From Nectonema munidae (taxonomy: Eukaryota; Nematomorpha; Nectonematoida; Nectonematidae): a stretch of DNA of 64,000 nucleotides. The notes under the pieces are model-generated. The model was not told the origin of the DNA. It made no database searches and saw nothing but the letters and a program-made list of their open reading frames with translations. Position numbers and translations under genes: made by a program. Where the stretch lies: assembly GCA_030549495.1 (NCBI GenBank), contig JAUIRK010001057.1:62001-126000 (forward strand), written 5' to 3'. Positions 1-12,079 of this stretch are shown here, piece after piece (within the stretch, counting starts at the first letter, position 1; the number at the start of each line of letters is the position of its first letter).

Positions 1-29
1 AAGATGGGCTTTGCTATATGAATAATAAT

Positions 30-1160
30 TAAAATGTTAATACTTATAGGTATTTTCACATCTTAAATGTAAAAAATGAGTTTAGAATAATTATAATTTG
101 TACATTAACGAAATAGAACGATTATTTCTCGTTATTATAATTTGCAATGTGGTATGATGAAATGAGCAAAAACTGATGAACTCTGCAAAGTTGAAGGATG
201 AGTGAATTTTAATTGATAAAATGAGAAGTGGTTGTAAAAATAAAGAATTTTTTTGAAAAAACATATCCTATCAACACAAGCTTCCTAAAGATATTTTGAA
301 TACCAGAAAAAATTTTCACCGTTATGCTCAATACAAAAAAAGTGGTACGCCGGATATATGTCTATAGATAGCTTCGGAGGCATTTCTTATGCTTCAGAAG
401 CAAAAGCCTATATATACGTTTTTGTAAGAAATTTTGAGCACTTATAACTTTTTTCCGACAAAATGTAAACTCACCAAACTTTACATAGCCGTTAATATAG
501 ACCAAGAAAATCTTGTCTCAAAGCTAAAAAAATTGAAATTATGATAAAGTTACTTAGCTTTTAACCCTATTAGTGCTGGGCAAAATTTGTCCGCTCAAGT
601 CCTAAAAGTTCCTATCCCTTCCTATTTTTCTCAGATATTAATAAGTTTTTATAAATATTTTTAATGTTGCATATATATTTCAACTATGCTGAATTCAGTG
701 GTGATGTCCATTTTTTATGAAAATCAAATGTTTTTTACACACATACACCCATTTTCAAAGATGCTGAATTCAGCAGTGATATTAATTTTTTATGAAAATC
801 AATCAAAACTGTCAAAAAATTGATATATCCCAAAGAGAAAGTATCAGGCACGGTTTTTTGAATTAGACAACTACGCTTTAATAGCAAGTATAGGGAGATG
901 ATGAAGTTTACCGTGTATATAGGCATTTTACACACATATATACCCATTTTCAAGTGTTGTGTTTACTGGTTATATTCCTTTTTTTATATATAAAAATTAG
1001 TCAAACCTGACAAAATAATTTAAATATGACAGCCCATGTCAAAATTAAAATTTTTATTCTTATAAAAAGGGTTTTATACATTTTAAGTATGTAGATTTTA
1101 ATGGTGATGTTCATTTTTTATGAAATCAATAAAACGTGTCAAAAAATCGATTAAACCTGT
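30..1160. repeat. Degenerate dispersed/tandem repeats
   Basis: Bases 34-90 match one unit of the 152-bp repeat found at 2270-3335. Between about 680 and 1160 a different motif recurs (GCTGAATTCAG, TTTTTATGAAAATCAATCA, and CACACATAYAYACCCATTT) at irregular 70-200-base spacing. The same AAAATCAATCAAA ... TGTCAAAAA motif reappears at 57960-58110. The rest of 1-2270 is AT-rich with no gene I can support. Confidence 0.5.
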
Positions 1161-1514
1161 TAATCAATGTCAAATATATAAACATAAAAATAACTTCTAC
1201 TTGCAGTATTTCTCTGGTAATTATTTTCTTAATTTATTTAATAAACCAACTTTAGGTGTTTATTTCACTCAAAATATTTCATTCTACAGTAATTTATGTA
1301 ACTCGATAGGACCTCCATCATTTTGGCTACAAATTCGTTATCGGTTCATAGCCTCTACGTCATATAATTTACAGTATGTTATTTTTGCTATTCATTCCAT
1401 GATGATCCTTTCTTGGTAGCTCTTTTTTCATTAAAAATTTATATTCTTCAATGTGTGTTCGAAAATTTTTTTATAAGAATAAAATTACTTTTTTCCTCTC
1501 TCAAAGCATTCTGA

Positions 1515-1724
1515 TTAAAGAAATCTTGATGATCTTAGACTTTTTTTTATCAGTATCGTGTATTTTATTATAAGGCCTGAATATTTGTCAACCAATTTCA
1601 TTTCAAAGGTTTTTTTCTGATGAATCATTCGTGATGTTGATTGTTCAATTACAAAAAGTTGTCCACGTTCTTCATCTAAAAAATTATCTCTTTGACGCAA
1701 AGGAAAAAAGATGGACAAATTCAA
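1515..1724 (-). other. Short coding-like ORF in repeat-rich DNA
   Basis: Sixty-odd codons with charged, protein-like content (DEERGQLFVIEQSTSR). No splice signals, start context or family recognised. It may be a remnant of a transposase. Confidence 0.2.
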
Positions 1725-2269
1725 TTTAAATTAAAAATATCTTGAAAGTGACTAAATGCTCACATATTGGCATCTGTTCCATTTTTGATAAATCTGACCT
1801 ATTCTAAATTTTCAGATTTCCTACCCATCTTAGCTAAATGTTAATTGTAATCCTAGATGATAAGCTAAAGATTTAATTATTTTTCATTTGTAAAAGAGGA
1901 ACTTCTTTTTCACAGTCAAAATCTTTTTTGAAGCACCTAATATTATATCATTAAACCACTTCCTAGTTCATTAGAACATGGTAGATCTTCCATTTAGTCA
2001 AGATACATATTTTTTTAAATCATTTCTTTTGATCACATGTTCTCTTTTCAATTAGTTTTCAACTTTCTTCCTTCTCTCATACAAATTTTCAAAAGATTTT
2101 ATAATACGTTTTATTTTTTTTAATAAATATTTCATACTCAAGATGATTGAAGAAAGAATTATAAGCCAAAATATACAAAAAAAAGTATATTTTTACTATA
2201 TACCTAATATGCAATTGTTTTTTGAAAATTTTTTACAGAACTGATTTTCAGGCATACATTACTAATTCA

Positions 2270-3335
2270 ATTGCCACTTAGAGATATTTTTTAACTGTAT
2301 TATCCAAAATCCAGTACAGAAATAAAATAAGCATAGTCAATTTGGTATAAAACATATTTTTGAAGACAGTATCTAAAAGTAAACCGCAAATCTGATTGAA
2401 GCTTTCAGATATTTTAAAACAATAAATGCCAAACCTGAGTCCAAATATGAAACCAGCATCTTCCATTTGACATAAAAACAGATATTTTATTTAAATTTAA
2501 AAAAATTTTCTGTAGATATTAGACGTAAATCGAACATTTGATTGACACTTTCAGACATTTAAAACCTCTAAATGCAAAAAATGATTTGAGAAAAAAAATT
2601 ATCATGGTCGAATTGGTATACAAACATATATTTCATGTAAAATTAGAGAGAATATTTTGGGATATAGTTTTCAGACATAAACAGCAAATTTGATTGACAC
2701 TAGTAGTAAAACCTCTAAATGCGAAAACTGTGTTCTGAAATGAAATAATCATGATCTATTTGCTATAAAAACATATATTTCATGTAAAACTTGAATCAAT
2801 ATTTTTGGAAACAAATTTTAGAACTAAACGCAAATTTGATTGATACTTATAGGTATTTTCAAATTCAAAATGCAAAAATTGAGTCCATAAATGAAACTAG
2901 CATGGTTGATTTGGTATAAAAACATATATTTCATTGTAAAATTTGAGTGAATGTTTTTGGAGACAATTTTTAGAAGTAAACCACAAATTTGATTAATACT
3001 TATATGTATTTTCACATCCTAAATGTAAAAAATGAGTTCAGAAATGAAAACAGCATGATTGATTTGGTATAAAAACATATATTTCATGTAAAATTGAGAG
3101 AATATTTTTGGAGATAGCTTTTAGAAGTAAACCACAAATTTGATTGACATTGACAAATATTTTAAAACCTCTAAATGTGAAAAATGAGTTCAGAAATGAA
3201 AACAGCATGGTTGATTTGGTTTAAAAACATATATTTCATTGTAAAATTTGAAGAATCTTTTTGGAGACAATTTTTAGAAGTAAACCGCAAATTTGATTAA
3301 CACTTATAGGTATTTTCAAATTAAATATATAAAGT
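2270..3335. repeat. 152-bp tandem repeat, about 7 units
   Basis: The motif AAATTTGATTGACACT recurs near 2380, 2535, 2681, 2831, 2984, 3134 and 3286, a spacing of about 152 bases. Each unit also has ACATATATTTCATGTAAAA and a TTTTGGAGACA... block. Units differ by substitutions and small indels, so the array is old. No ORF runs through it. Confidence 0.75.
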
Positions 3336-3339
3336 GTTA

Positions 3340-4185
3340 TGCGTTCCAAAATGTATATAATTATAAATTTTCAAGGTATTATATAATATAGATCCTAAGT
3401 TATAAGGTTAAGTACAGATGTCAAAATTTTGCTGAAAAATTTTAATTTTTAATTTTGATTGACAGTTTTGGACATGAAAAGATCATTCAACTACCATGAA
3501 AATGGTTTCAAAAGATGCAGCTAGCGATTTTAGGAAAAGTCACAAAATTTGAAGGGATATGATTCAGCGAATTTTTTACAATTCATTATTTAATGAAGGG
3601 GGGGGGGGGGTTTACGCCCCTAGCACTAAAGGATTAAGAGTTGATATTTATTTTATAGAGGCATAGAACAAGCTTAGAATTCTATTTGAAAAAATTAAAA
3701 TGCAATACCTCTATGTTTTTTAAGACATGACATTTTTGAACAATACTAATTTTTTGTTGAAAGATTAAACTAGTTTAAGCAAAACTCCTTCACTCAATGT
3801 AAAAAGTATTCTCAAATAGTTGTATTCCTTAGATACATTTCATTCGACTGAGAAAAAGAATTTATATAAAGTTTGAAAAAAAGATTTTGGTTTTACATTT
3901 TATATATTTATAAACGTTTTTTGAAAAATTGAAAAAATATTTAATTTTATTTCACTTGAACTATTATTTTCAAGTATCGATAGATATTTTTTGCACTCTT
4001 CAAAAATGTCATGTTTTAAACAACGCAGAGGCATTCCCGAAAAATTAATATCAACCCCTTTAAACACACAAATTCTAAATAATAAATTTAAAAAAAGTTG
4101 TCCATAATTTTGTGTGTATTATCAGTTTTTCACAATGGAGCATACACAAAAATATCTTCATAGTTCTACCCACTACGTCGTTATG
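3340..4185. other. AT-rich spacer, no gene seen
   Basis: Contains a 12-base G run at about 3599-3610 followed by TTTACGCCCCTAGC, likely the end of a worn MITE, and inverted-looking AT-rich text. Nothing else supported. Confidence 0.4.
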
Positions 4186-4440
4186 TAAAAAATATATCTA
4201 TAGGCGATCATGCCCAAACAAAATTTTTCAAAAAACTTTATTTTTCATCCGATTTACTTGAAATTTTACGTCTTAGCTAAAAACATCATTCCCACTTAGC
4301 TTGTCAAATTTCAACTTGTTTGATGACTGCTAAGGCATTTTTCACATGTAAAATTTTCAACATAAACATATATAAGTAGTTTGGCAAGATTTTTCTGTTT
4401 ATTTTTGTCTCTCTGTTGCCTTAGCAACAGCCAACTAATA
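4186..4440 (+). repeat. Dispersed repeat, copy 1
   Basis: Matches 48715-48975 in inverted orientation over about 250 bases (for example GATTTACTTG, TAGCTAAAAACA, CTTGTTTGATGACTGCTAAG, CATGTAAAATTTTCAACA), roughly 85% identical by eye. Neither copy has an ORF or clear terminal repeats. This copy carries the candidate polyA signal of the six-exon gene. Confidence 0.7.
4398..4403 (-). promoter_or_regulatory. Candidate polyA signal (AATAAA) of the six-exon gene
   Basis: Canonical AATAAA on the minus strand about 175 bases past the stop at 4577, within the dispersed repeat at 4186-4440. Other AT-rich hexamers lie closer, so this is a best guess. Confidence 0.35.
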
Positions 4441-4576
4441 TATTAATATTAGAATAAATACAGTAAATTTATAAGATAGGAGAAGAATCTGAAGAAAATA
4501 TCGCAGAAAAAAAATTTTTAGATTGCAAAACGGAATCATAAATTTGCAAAGAGAAAGAAAGACAAAAAGCTTCACT

Positions 4577-5166
4577 TCAAGAAAAAGGCAAGCTAGCGAT
4601 TCTACGATGTAATTTGACGAATCTGGGCCTGAACTGTTCCTCTTTTGTGAAACTTTGTCCATGGTTATTGTGTCGCGGATCATAGTGTGTGAAGGATTTG
4701 GTAGAAGTGCTTTCACTCGCTCTGCTCTGCATCCCTTTGCATATCTTTTTGATACAGGATGTGGTTGATGGAAAATAATTGCGCGTAAAGGTAAGGAGAT
4801 CGGGAATGAAGGTCGACGTAGACAATGAAGCTGTTGTTGAGGCTGCTGTTTGGCCGTAGTAGTCTTCGGGGGAAATCTTTTTCCACTTTTGAAACTGCTT
4901 GCTTTCAAAGTGTGCTAGAGTTTGGGCAGTGAATAAACTTGCTTCGCGAATCGAAATGAGTGTAGCACTCGCATCTTGCAAAAAAGGATCATTCGTTTCT
5001 GGGCCCATGTAAAATATTTGGGAAGAATAGTCATTTCTTTTAAAGGTCTCATTGCTTTCGCCATCTTTTTCTGGAGATGTGTTGTTTTTTGTGACCAAGT
5101 CAAAATCTCTTTTCAAGGATTCTAAGCTGACAAACTCCATTTTAACAAATTCTTCTACATTACCAC
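4577..5166 (-). CDS. Last exon (F) of an unrecognised single-pass membrane protein gene
   Basis: Final coding exon of the six-exon gene on the minus strand (exons A-F: 17307-17444, 17068-17247, 16275-16456, 11694-11799, 8149-8302, 4577-5166). It gives 195 residues and a stop. An acceptor (pyrimidines then TTTAAG) lies just upstream, and its first two bases complete a Ser codon with the single base left by exon E. An in-frame ATG nine codons in has a good Kozak context (AAAATGG), so an internal start is possible. The exon is richer in G+C than its surroundings. The product is hydrophilic, rich in Ser, Thr, Lys and Arg, with no membrane segment: it reads as a disordered cytoplasmic tail. A canonical AATAAA lies about 180 bases past the stop, inside a dispersed repeat. 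No domain recognised. Confidence 0.72.
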
Positions 5167-5261
5167 CTTAAATTGAAAAGATAAAATATAAACTAGCTAC
5201 ACGTTCTCCTTTTAAAGGATCAAATTTTAAATTAACTTTAAAATTAAATGGGACTCCAAAT

Positions 5262-5730
5262 CAGTGATTCTGAACTTTTTTGACAAGATAAAATTTTGTG
5301 GACCTCTTAGTCCTGTATTGCTACCAATTTTGTATTTCTTTCACCTAGTCTAAATCATCCAATGATATGTTGTTTTCCAGATTTGGAATTATTATTGGAA
5401 GCTTAAAATCTTGCTCATTTTGTTCCATTTTTCATTTCTTTGTGCTTTGATGAATATTTTAAGGTGATTTTTGAGCTTGGCTGGCTTAATAGCATTATTT
5501 GATAGATCAGACACTTTCGCCGCGTCTCATTTTGAGGGGGGCGAATAAAGTCAAAATATAAATACTCAACAGAATATTATCTCCACTTTTTTTTAGGAAT
5601 CTGGAAAAAATACTTGACTTCTCAAATTATAACTATATGAAAATAAACTCCTTGAAATTTTTATCAACGTCAAAATCACTAGAACTCTTATGTGGATCCC
5701 TTGAAAAATTTCGCGCAACTTAAGTGGTAG
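5262..5730 (-). mobile_element. hAT (ZBED type) fragment
   Basis: Begins with a hAT-type terminus (CAGTGATTCTGAACTTTTTT ... GTGGACC). The minus strand inside reads SNNAIKPAKLKNHLK, the BED-finger region of ZBED5/FAM200-like transposases (family consensus: LSN-MKP-KL-HL). The far end (around GTGGATCCCTTGAAAAA) is poorly preserved and no target duplication was found. It lies in the intron between exons E and F. Confidence 0.55.
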
Positions 5731-5977
5731 GCATGGAGTACGCTGAGGAAAACTGTTTTAAATCGTACTCTATAAAACAAAATAATATTTTAAATACTCT
5801 CCTAACAAAACTATATTTGTGCTAGAAACAAAAAATTAATCGGATCGAGTAAGAGAGCTGAAGAAGATATAGTCACAAAGTGTAGGAAGTAAGAAAGTAT
5901 GTTTGCAGAAAATAATTAAATATACAAAATTCGGATGACAACTTGTCAAAATCAATTTATTTTCATAAATTAATATA

Positions 5978-7934
5978 CAGTAAAATTTCCTTAAAACCGG
6001 TCACCCCTTTAAAACAGCTGTTTTAAAAAGTCCTGGCAGTTAGATAATCAATTTTTATGTAAATTATTCTCGTTAAACCAGTCTCCCCTTTAAAAAGTAC
6101 ATCAGCCAGCTTTTTGAATATGTGTATGCATATATCAAAAAATTTTCACCTCATAATATGAAACCTAATTTTTAGCTATGCCTAGTTGAAAAAACGTTAA
6201 CGTCAAGAATTATCATTTGATAATAAAAAAAAGGTAATTAAAGACACTGATGTTTTTCCTAAACTATCATAAAGACAGATTGCTGAAAAATATAATATTG
6301 GTAAATCAACTGTTGGAGAACTTGGCAACATTTACTCACACCAGTATAAAACGAACGCACATTAAATAAACAAAGATTCAATAGAAACTGAATATTTTTC
6401 GATAAAAATGATGTAGTATGGAAGTGGTTTAGCACTGCTCGTGCAAAATACCGTTCTCTGGACCTTTTATTCAAGAAAGAGCACTTATGTTTGCAACTAA
6501 ACTCAAAATAGGCGAGTTCAAAGCATCAAATGGATGGTTGGACAGATGGCACACCCATTATTCTGTCAATGCATTAAAAGCCGGTGGAGAAAATAACAGC
6601 AGCGTCGATACAGACATTGTGACAAACTTTAAAAATTGTCTTCTTAAGATTATCAAAAACTAGGCACACAATCATATATTTAACTGTGATGAGACTGGAT
6701 TATTCTTAGAAAAAGAAAGAGATACTGTGTTGTTAGCGTGTAGCTTAACATGGCAAAAACTTAAAGCATTGGTAATAGGTAAAGTACAATTTATTTAAAC
6801 CTCCTTTTGTTTTTATCTTTGTATCAAAAGCATTCAATCCACGTTGTTTATCAGGGCAAATTTATTCACAGAGTGGATACAAATAGTAAACAATGCTATG
6901 GAAGTTTATATTCTTATGTTCCTTGACAATTCTTTTTTCCACACACAAGATGTTCGCCTCAGCAATATTACAATTAAGTTTCTATTGCCAAACACTACCT
7001 CTCTACTTCAACCACTTGACTAGGGAACCATCAGGTCCTTTAAAGCTGGTTATCGGAAACTAATTTTGCTGCAGAACTTTGTCGCCAGATCACTCTTCTC
7101 GAATATTCCAGTGGAAAATTAGAGCTTGGGACACAGTGAAGAAAACTACTATTGAAAAATCTTTTGCTTTAGTTGGATTTTCACACAATTTAGAGATAAA
7201 TAATGCAGACAACGATGATCTTAAAAATTAACATACTAAATGAAGAGCTGAAAATAGGCAATTCAGACTCAAACTTTGATGATAGATTGACTAATGAAGA
7301 TGACTGCTATGCCTGGGAGGAAAATCTCATCTTTAGATATCCTGAACTAGATCTTGAAAGTGATAATGAGAATCAAAGGGATCAGCCAGGTAAAGCACGA
7401 AGGCACTTATCACTAGAAGAAACACTTGAAGAGTCCAAAAATTTTTTCACTAAAATACTACTGTCAGTATCATTTTACAAAAAGCTCAGTTTAAGGACAC
7501 GGAAGAAGTGTTTATTCATTTAAAAGAAAAAACAACTATAGATATGTTATTAACCCGTTAACGACCAGAATAATCAGACGATATCTAATGTAAAGCAGAA
7601 GATTTGTATTAAAGAGCTTTGATAAACGCAGACGATTTTATTTTTGTAAAGTCGACTCTGAGTGTTAACGGGTTAAAACATTAATAAAAAAAACAAACTT
7701 TTCATTTTCTTTTAATTTTATATACAATTAAAAAGTATGTGAGGGGGAGGGTATTTTGTATTATATCTTTTTAGGAGAATTAATCATATAAGTTTAGGAA
7801 TCACTGATAAAAAAGATAAAACAAATGTTCACAGGTAGAGTAATTTTTAACAATATTTTGACTAAATTGCCAACCTTTATAAAATGGTCGTTTTTCTTAG
7901 TCCCACCAGTAGCAGGTTTAGAGAAGTTTTACTC
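5978..7934 (+). mobile_element. pogo/Tigger-like transposon, decayed
   Basis: Flanked by TA at 5976-5977 and 7935-7936. The left end is CAGTAAAATTTCCTTAAAACC; the right end is the diverged complement (GGTTTAGAGAAGTTTTACTC). In order on the plus strand it has helix-turn-helix text (QIAEKYNIGKSTV), a CENP-B-like piece (ASNGWLDRWHTHYSVNA), the first catalytic motif region (FNCDETGLFLE), the family hallmark LPNTTSLLQPLD and an acidic C-tail. Several stops and frameshifts interrupt it, so it is inactive. A piggyBac MITE is nested near its 3' end. It sits in the intron between exons E and F. Confidence 0.85.
7554..7672 (+). mobile_element. piggyBac-type MITE, subfamily 1, nested in Tigger
   Basis: TTAA on both sides (7550-7553, 7673-7676), CCC...GGG ends and inverted repeats CCCGTTAACG / gTGTTAACGGG. 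Inside are CAGACGAT and GCAGACGAT motifs. Nearly the same as the copy at 60508. Being inside the Tigger copy, it is the younger insertion. Confidence 0.85.
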
Positions 7935-8148
7935 TACAGTAATGGGATCAGTATAACGTAATTTTAATGAATAGAACAAGAGCAACACGTTATTAGGATG
8001 CAATATAGATATGGTTGTATGAACTCAAGGAAAAAATAAGTATTTACTTGGTCTAAAAAAATATTGAGATTATGCAACTATTATCCGTTTGACATTTGGA
8101 AAAGAAACAAGATAAATAAATTACCGACTTGCAATATAGATTACTTAC

Positions 8149-8302
8149 TTTTTACCCCACAAAATTTTTGTTGTTTACATTTGCTATGTAGAAAATTTCC
8201 TTTTTTAAGCTTGTACAGATCACGAAGTTTGTCGGATTGATTGAAAGCAAATGTTTCAAGAAAGCGCTTATGACTCCTATAATTCTCCAATATCTTCTCC
8301 AC
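8149..8302 (-). CDS. Exon E of the same membrane protein gene
   Basis: Starts after a good acceptor (TTACTTTTTAG) and ends at a near-perfect donor (A|GTAAGTAAT). It is phase 0 at its start and leaves one base, which the first two bases of exon F complete as AGT (Ser). Encodes 51 residues beginning VEKILENYRSHKRF, highly charged, with a likely amphipathic helix (DKLRDLYKLKK). If the donor were ignored the frame would stop after three more codons. A second frame is also open, but only this one joins both neighbours in phase. No family recognised; probably part of the cytoplasmic region. Confidence 0.7.
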
Positions 8303-8984
8303 CTAAAAAGTAAGATCGAATTCAAAAAGCTTCCTATAACAAAAAAGATTTGAAAGCAATTTTAACAAGGAAATTAAAAACAGAATACTTTTACGTTATA
8401 TCCTTAAAAAAAGCTTGAATACGAGTATTCTCTTGTGAGTGTGCCACTTCTTAAAGGAAGTAAAGAGAAATGAAAAATGATTATTTTTGATTTAAAGGTA
8501 GTACAAATAAAGAGAAAAAGGTGAGATAGCAGTCTCACAATTGAATGTGGAAATAGTGTCGTGTTAATTCGTTCTCGATGTCACTATTTATCTACAGTTT
8601 TCAGTCATTGGATTGCAATAGTCAAACAGAACACGCATATTGATAAAAAAAATCTAGCAAAATATTTTATTTGAAAAGGGTTATGGAATATGTAAATATA
8701 ATTTTAGATAAATAATTATTTTAGTGTGTCATCGTAATTATATGAAGTTTTTGAGTGCAGTAACAGATTTTTTAGTTTTTTGGATAAAAGATATCATAAT
8801 TAGGAATCAAATATAACACTATAAATTTTTAGTTATTTCTTATTATTTCATTGTTTATTTTTTAATCAAATTTAACCGTTTTCTTTAATTGAATGAATTT
8901 AAGGTTTTGTTTCTACATTTAGTAAATGGATTTCCAAAAATTTCTTCATAGAGGAATTTTGCCCTTGGATACAAGTGTAATATC
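8303..8984. other. Intron sequence, one possible tiny exon
   Basis: AT-rich. At about 8406-8463 (minus) an acceptor CTTCCTTTAAG and donor AAC|GTAAAA bound a 58-base open piece (VAHSQENTRIQAFF). It would put exon E in the wrong phase for exon F, so I do not use it. Confidence 0.3.
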
Positions 8985-9185
8985 AAAACACCCTCAATGA
9001 TCCAAGCCCACAAAATGATCAATACAATTTCAAAGATTCATATCCACTAAATGATCAAAATCACTTCAATGATACATACCCACTAAATGTTCAAAACCCA
9101 TCCAATGATCACGGCCTGCTAAAATCAAAAGCGCTTCAATAATCTATACTCGCTAAATAATCAATACTCCTCCCACTAAATACCT
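8985..9185. repeat. Degenerate ~35-41-bp tandem repeat
   Basis: The phrase CCACTAAATGATCAAAA...TTCAATGATC recurs about five times with drift (CCCACTAAATG, CCTGCTAAAATC, TCGCTAAATAATC). C-containing and G-poor on the plus strand. No ORF. Confidence 0.6.
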
Positions 9186-9189
9186 TAAA

Positions 9190-11199
9190 AGATCACGTGT
9201 TTCGAGTACGACCTTGTTTTAAATATAATAAAAGACGTCTCGCCGTTATTGTTGTGTATCGTCCTCCTGCTTCTGATGCTCAACCTACGGCTCATGACAC
9301 GCAATTAGACCCAATTCAATTTCTCAAGCGGCCCACTGCCCTCTTGAATGAAAAGGAAATATTAGCTTTTCTGATATGCAAAAATCTCTAGAAGAAAAAA
9401 GAAATTAGTCTAACTTGAAAATAATATTTGGCAAATATTTTTTTTTTAACTTTTTTGACATTAACTTTTATGATGGATGACATACATTTCACAAAAGAAA
9501 CGAAATGAAGGAAATGAAAAAATAAAATTTCAAGTACACTGAACTGGTAACTTTTCAATCGATGAAATATTTGGAAAACGAGTCTGTTTAATTTGACTGG
9601 AAACGATTCTGGCAATTACGATAAACTAAATGAAGAATATAGAAAAATAGAAGAGCTTAAAAAAAATTCGAATTCTGAACGAGAAACCACTAAGAAGTCT
9701 TTTTATAAAACATAAACTTATACGAAAGTGAGTTTGTTCATAGCTTAAAATTTGACAAAGAAAGACAAATCTTTTATCGGCGGACTAAAAATAGCTTTTT
9801 GTAAATATGGTCGAGAGAAAAGAGTTATTTGCTGAAACTAGCTTACAATGTTTTTGAAAAATCAATAAAGTCTAGCTTTAAATCAAAGGCGCAATTGGTC
9901 CTTTTCTTAGAGATATTACTTCTCAATTTTACTTGTCTAAGAAGGACAACTACAAGAAATAATATATTTGATTACGTGAGTTTGATGTTAAAAAAAATAA
10001 TATTCATAAAAAATAAAGTGAGTTCTTTGACCATAGATGCATCACCAGTTCAAACTATCAAAAAATGGCCTCTATCATATTTATCAAAAACTCGGTTAAT
10101 CATTATATCTTGATCTATCTTTACTTGATTCATTTAAATGTGGTTGGGAGAAAATATGAAGAAATTTAGAGTCATTATTAATCAACTTTAAAGATATTTA
10201 TGATATTGCTACCTAAGTAAAGAAATTTATAATTAGAAAAAAACAAAATTTGGATTTTTGAAAAGTTGTTGATGTATAATAAATAACATTTCATTTTTAA
10301 AAGTTGTCTTCTACCCGCGTTCAAACGTACAGGCTATGAGATTTCTCATTTAAAGAAATGTGAAGTACCTCATTTTATTCTTTTATCACAAAGAGAATAT
10401 TCTTCCATTAAATATAAGAAATATGCTAGCAATGCGGGAATTTTATAATGCGTCTATTTAGAGATGATTTGCCGTAAGCACTTCGTTTAAAGTTATATTG
10501 AAACAATTAGCGAAGTTTCCTGAAATTTATATGCTGAAGAAAAAGATGTGTATGTGGGGAAGCGCAAACTCTTGTGACCAATTTTTCGCGTATGAAAAAT
10601 ATTAAAGTTAGGAAGGAAATACTAACATTTGTCCAAAATTTTTGGGAAAAATAATTCAAAATCGATGCAGACATCAATGAAATATTAGAAGGAAATCAAT
10701 CACAAAAGTCGCACTATAGATTTGATTTCGTATTTTTGGCCTATATAAATAAAGGTACTATTTTATTGCTTGTTTTCTTGTACACTTTTATTAATGCTTA
10801 GATTGTAAAAGAAATACTGTGCACTTATTGTTTAATTATGTATTTATATATTATTTATGTCTGCATTTGTCGTACATACTTTTGCGGTCATGCAGTGGTA
10901 AGAGAATTCAAATTTTGTCCCACTGAGCAAAAAGGTTGCGCATGAGTCTATCCAATTTTTTATATCTATCCTCTTTTGATAATAATCGTTCTTTTTAGTC
11001 TGTGGTGACTTCGACCTTTCTCCGTTAAGAGTTTGACATTTGATATTGTAGCGTTGCTTGAAATGGTGTAGCCAGGCATTTGAGTATGTTAAATTACTAA
11101 TATCTAGCTTTGAACCAAGTGTTTGTGGGCTTTCTTTTTTAACATTTCGTCAGTTATGATGACGCTGTTGTTACGTATACTACTAAACACAAAAACAGC
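9190..11199 (+). other. Decayed transposon-like sequence, no intact gene
   Basis: A 64-codon piece at 9197-9391 has VIVVYRPP, which recalls LINE endonuclease domains, but the text after it does not fit. At about 10550-10590 a reading WGSANSCDQFFAYEK resembles the hAT C-terminal motif (family: GS--LCEQ-FS-MK). Fragments are interrupted by many stops. Nothing else supported in this 2 kb. Confidence 0.3.
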
Positions 11200-11454
11200 G
11201 CTTGTTGACTGTTTAAAGTTGAAGATGCTGATGTGTGTTTCCTCCATGCTTTCGAGCAAATGAAAAGCAAAATCGCATAAAGAGCTCTGGGATTGACTTC
11301 TTCGATGGAATTAAATAGCCTGGAAATTCACAAGACTTAAATCCTGTTTGTAGCGCCGCTTGTATCGAACTATGAGAAAGTAGGCTTGATGCGGGATCGA
11401 ACCCAAGACCATGAGTTATCGAAACCCAGTACTTAACCAACCTTACTCAGGCCC
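11200..11454 (-). repeat. tRNA-derived SINE
   Basis: On the minus strand the head has a pol III A box (TGGTTAAGTACTGG at 11426-11439) and a B box (GGTTCGATCCC at 11393-11403), starting near GGGGCCTGAGT at 11454. A non-tRNA body of about 180 bases follows with distinct G+C. It cannot fold as a functional tRNA of normal spacing. The intron position and body make a SINE the best call; the 3' end is not sharply defined. Confidence 0.65.
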
Positions 11455-11693
11455 CCTATGAGACGTCTGCGAGATGTCATGTAGAGACTTGAGTTCGACA
11501 CTAATCACTTTGAATCGCTACTGCGATCATACCCTTCAAGATTGCATTGCCAATTCTTTTAGGAATGTTTCTATGTAATACAGTGCTTAGTAATAACTAA
11601 AGAAGTTTGATAGTAAACTTCAGCATCTAGTTCACATATAAAATAGAAGATAGGATTGTCAAAAATGCAGAAGTGAATAAATAAGCGAAATAC

Positions 11694-11799
11694 TTGACTG
11701 GTAGCAGAGTTTTTGACACGAGAGAGCTGCCGCGAGTAGTTAAGGTACATGCTATTGATGTGCGCTGCCCCATATCCCTTTATCGATGCGCTATAGTCC
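11694..11799 (-). CDS. Exon D of the same membrane protein gene
   Basis: Has a textbook acceptor (long T run then CAG) and a donor CAA|GTATTT. The first G completes a Trp codon with TG carried from exon C; the exon ends in phase 0, as exon E requires. Encodes 35 residues beginning DYSASIKGYGAAHIN and ending NSATSQ. Only one frame is open throughout. No domain recognised. The intron down to exon E holds the SINE at about 11200-11454 and a degenerate tandem repeat. Confidence 0.68.
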
Positions 11800-12079
11800 C
11801 TGAAAAAAAGTTTGATTTAAAATGGAGATAAAGTATTCACAAAATCGAACAGAATAGCAAAAAAGGTTCTTTTTTATTCTTAGTTTTACTACTTATAAAC
11901 ACAAGAACTGCGAAAGAGTCAAGGAAAAATGTCGTATTTTGATTGCTTGGTCGCTTTACATTCACAGTAAAATTTTTGACGTGCTTTTATAGCCTTTTTA
12001 TTCGTCGTCTTTAAGTTTCATTGAGAGAAATTTTTTGAAGTGTGAACAGAAGTTTAAAAATTTAAGAAAACGTTAAACA

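Noticed and set aside
4435-4908. 157-codon minus ORF overlapping exon F
   Set aside because: Different frame from the phase-supported exon and running into the AT-rich 3' UTR with hydrophobic filler.
8406-8463. Extra exon between D and E
   Set aside because: Would end in phase 2 and break the well-supported phase of E and F.
9197-9391. LINE endonuclease domain (VYRPP)
   Set aside because: Only one motif; the following text lacks the expected catalytic blocks. Kept only as a note.
11385-11454. tRNA gene
   Set aside because: A and B boxes are present, but no proper cloverleaf was found and a SINE body follows.
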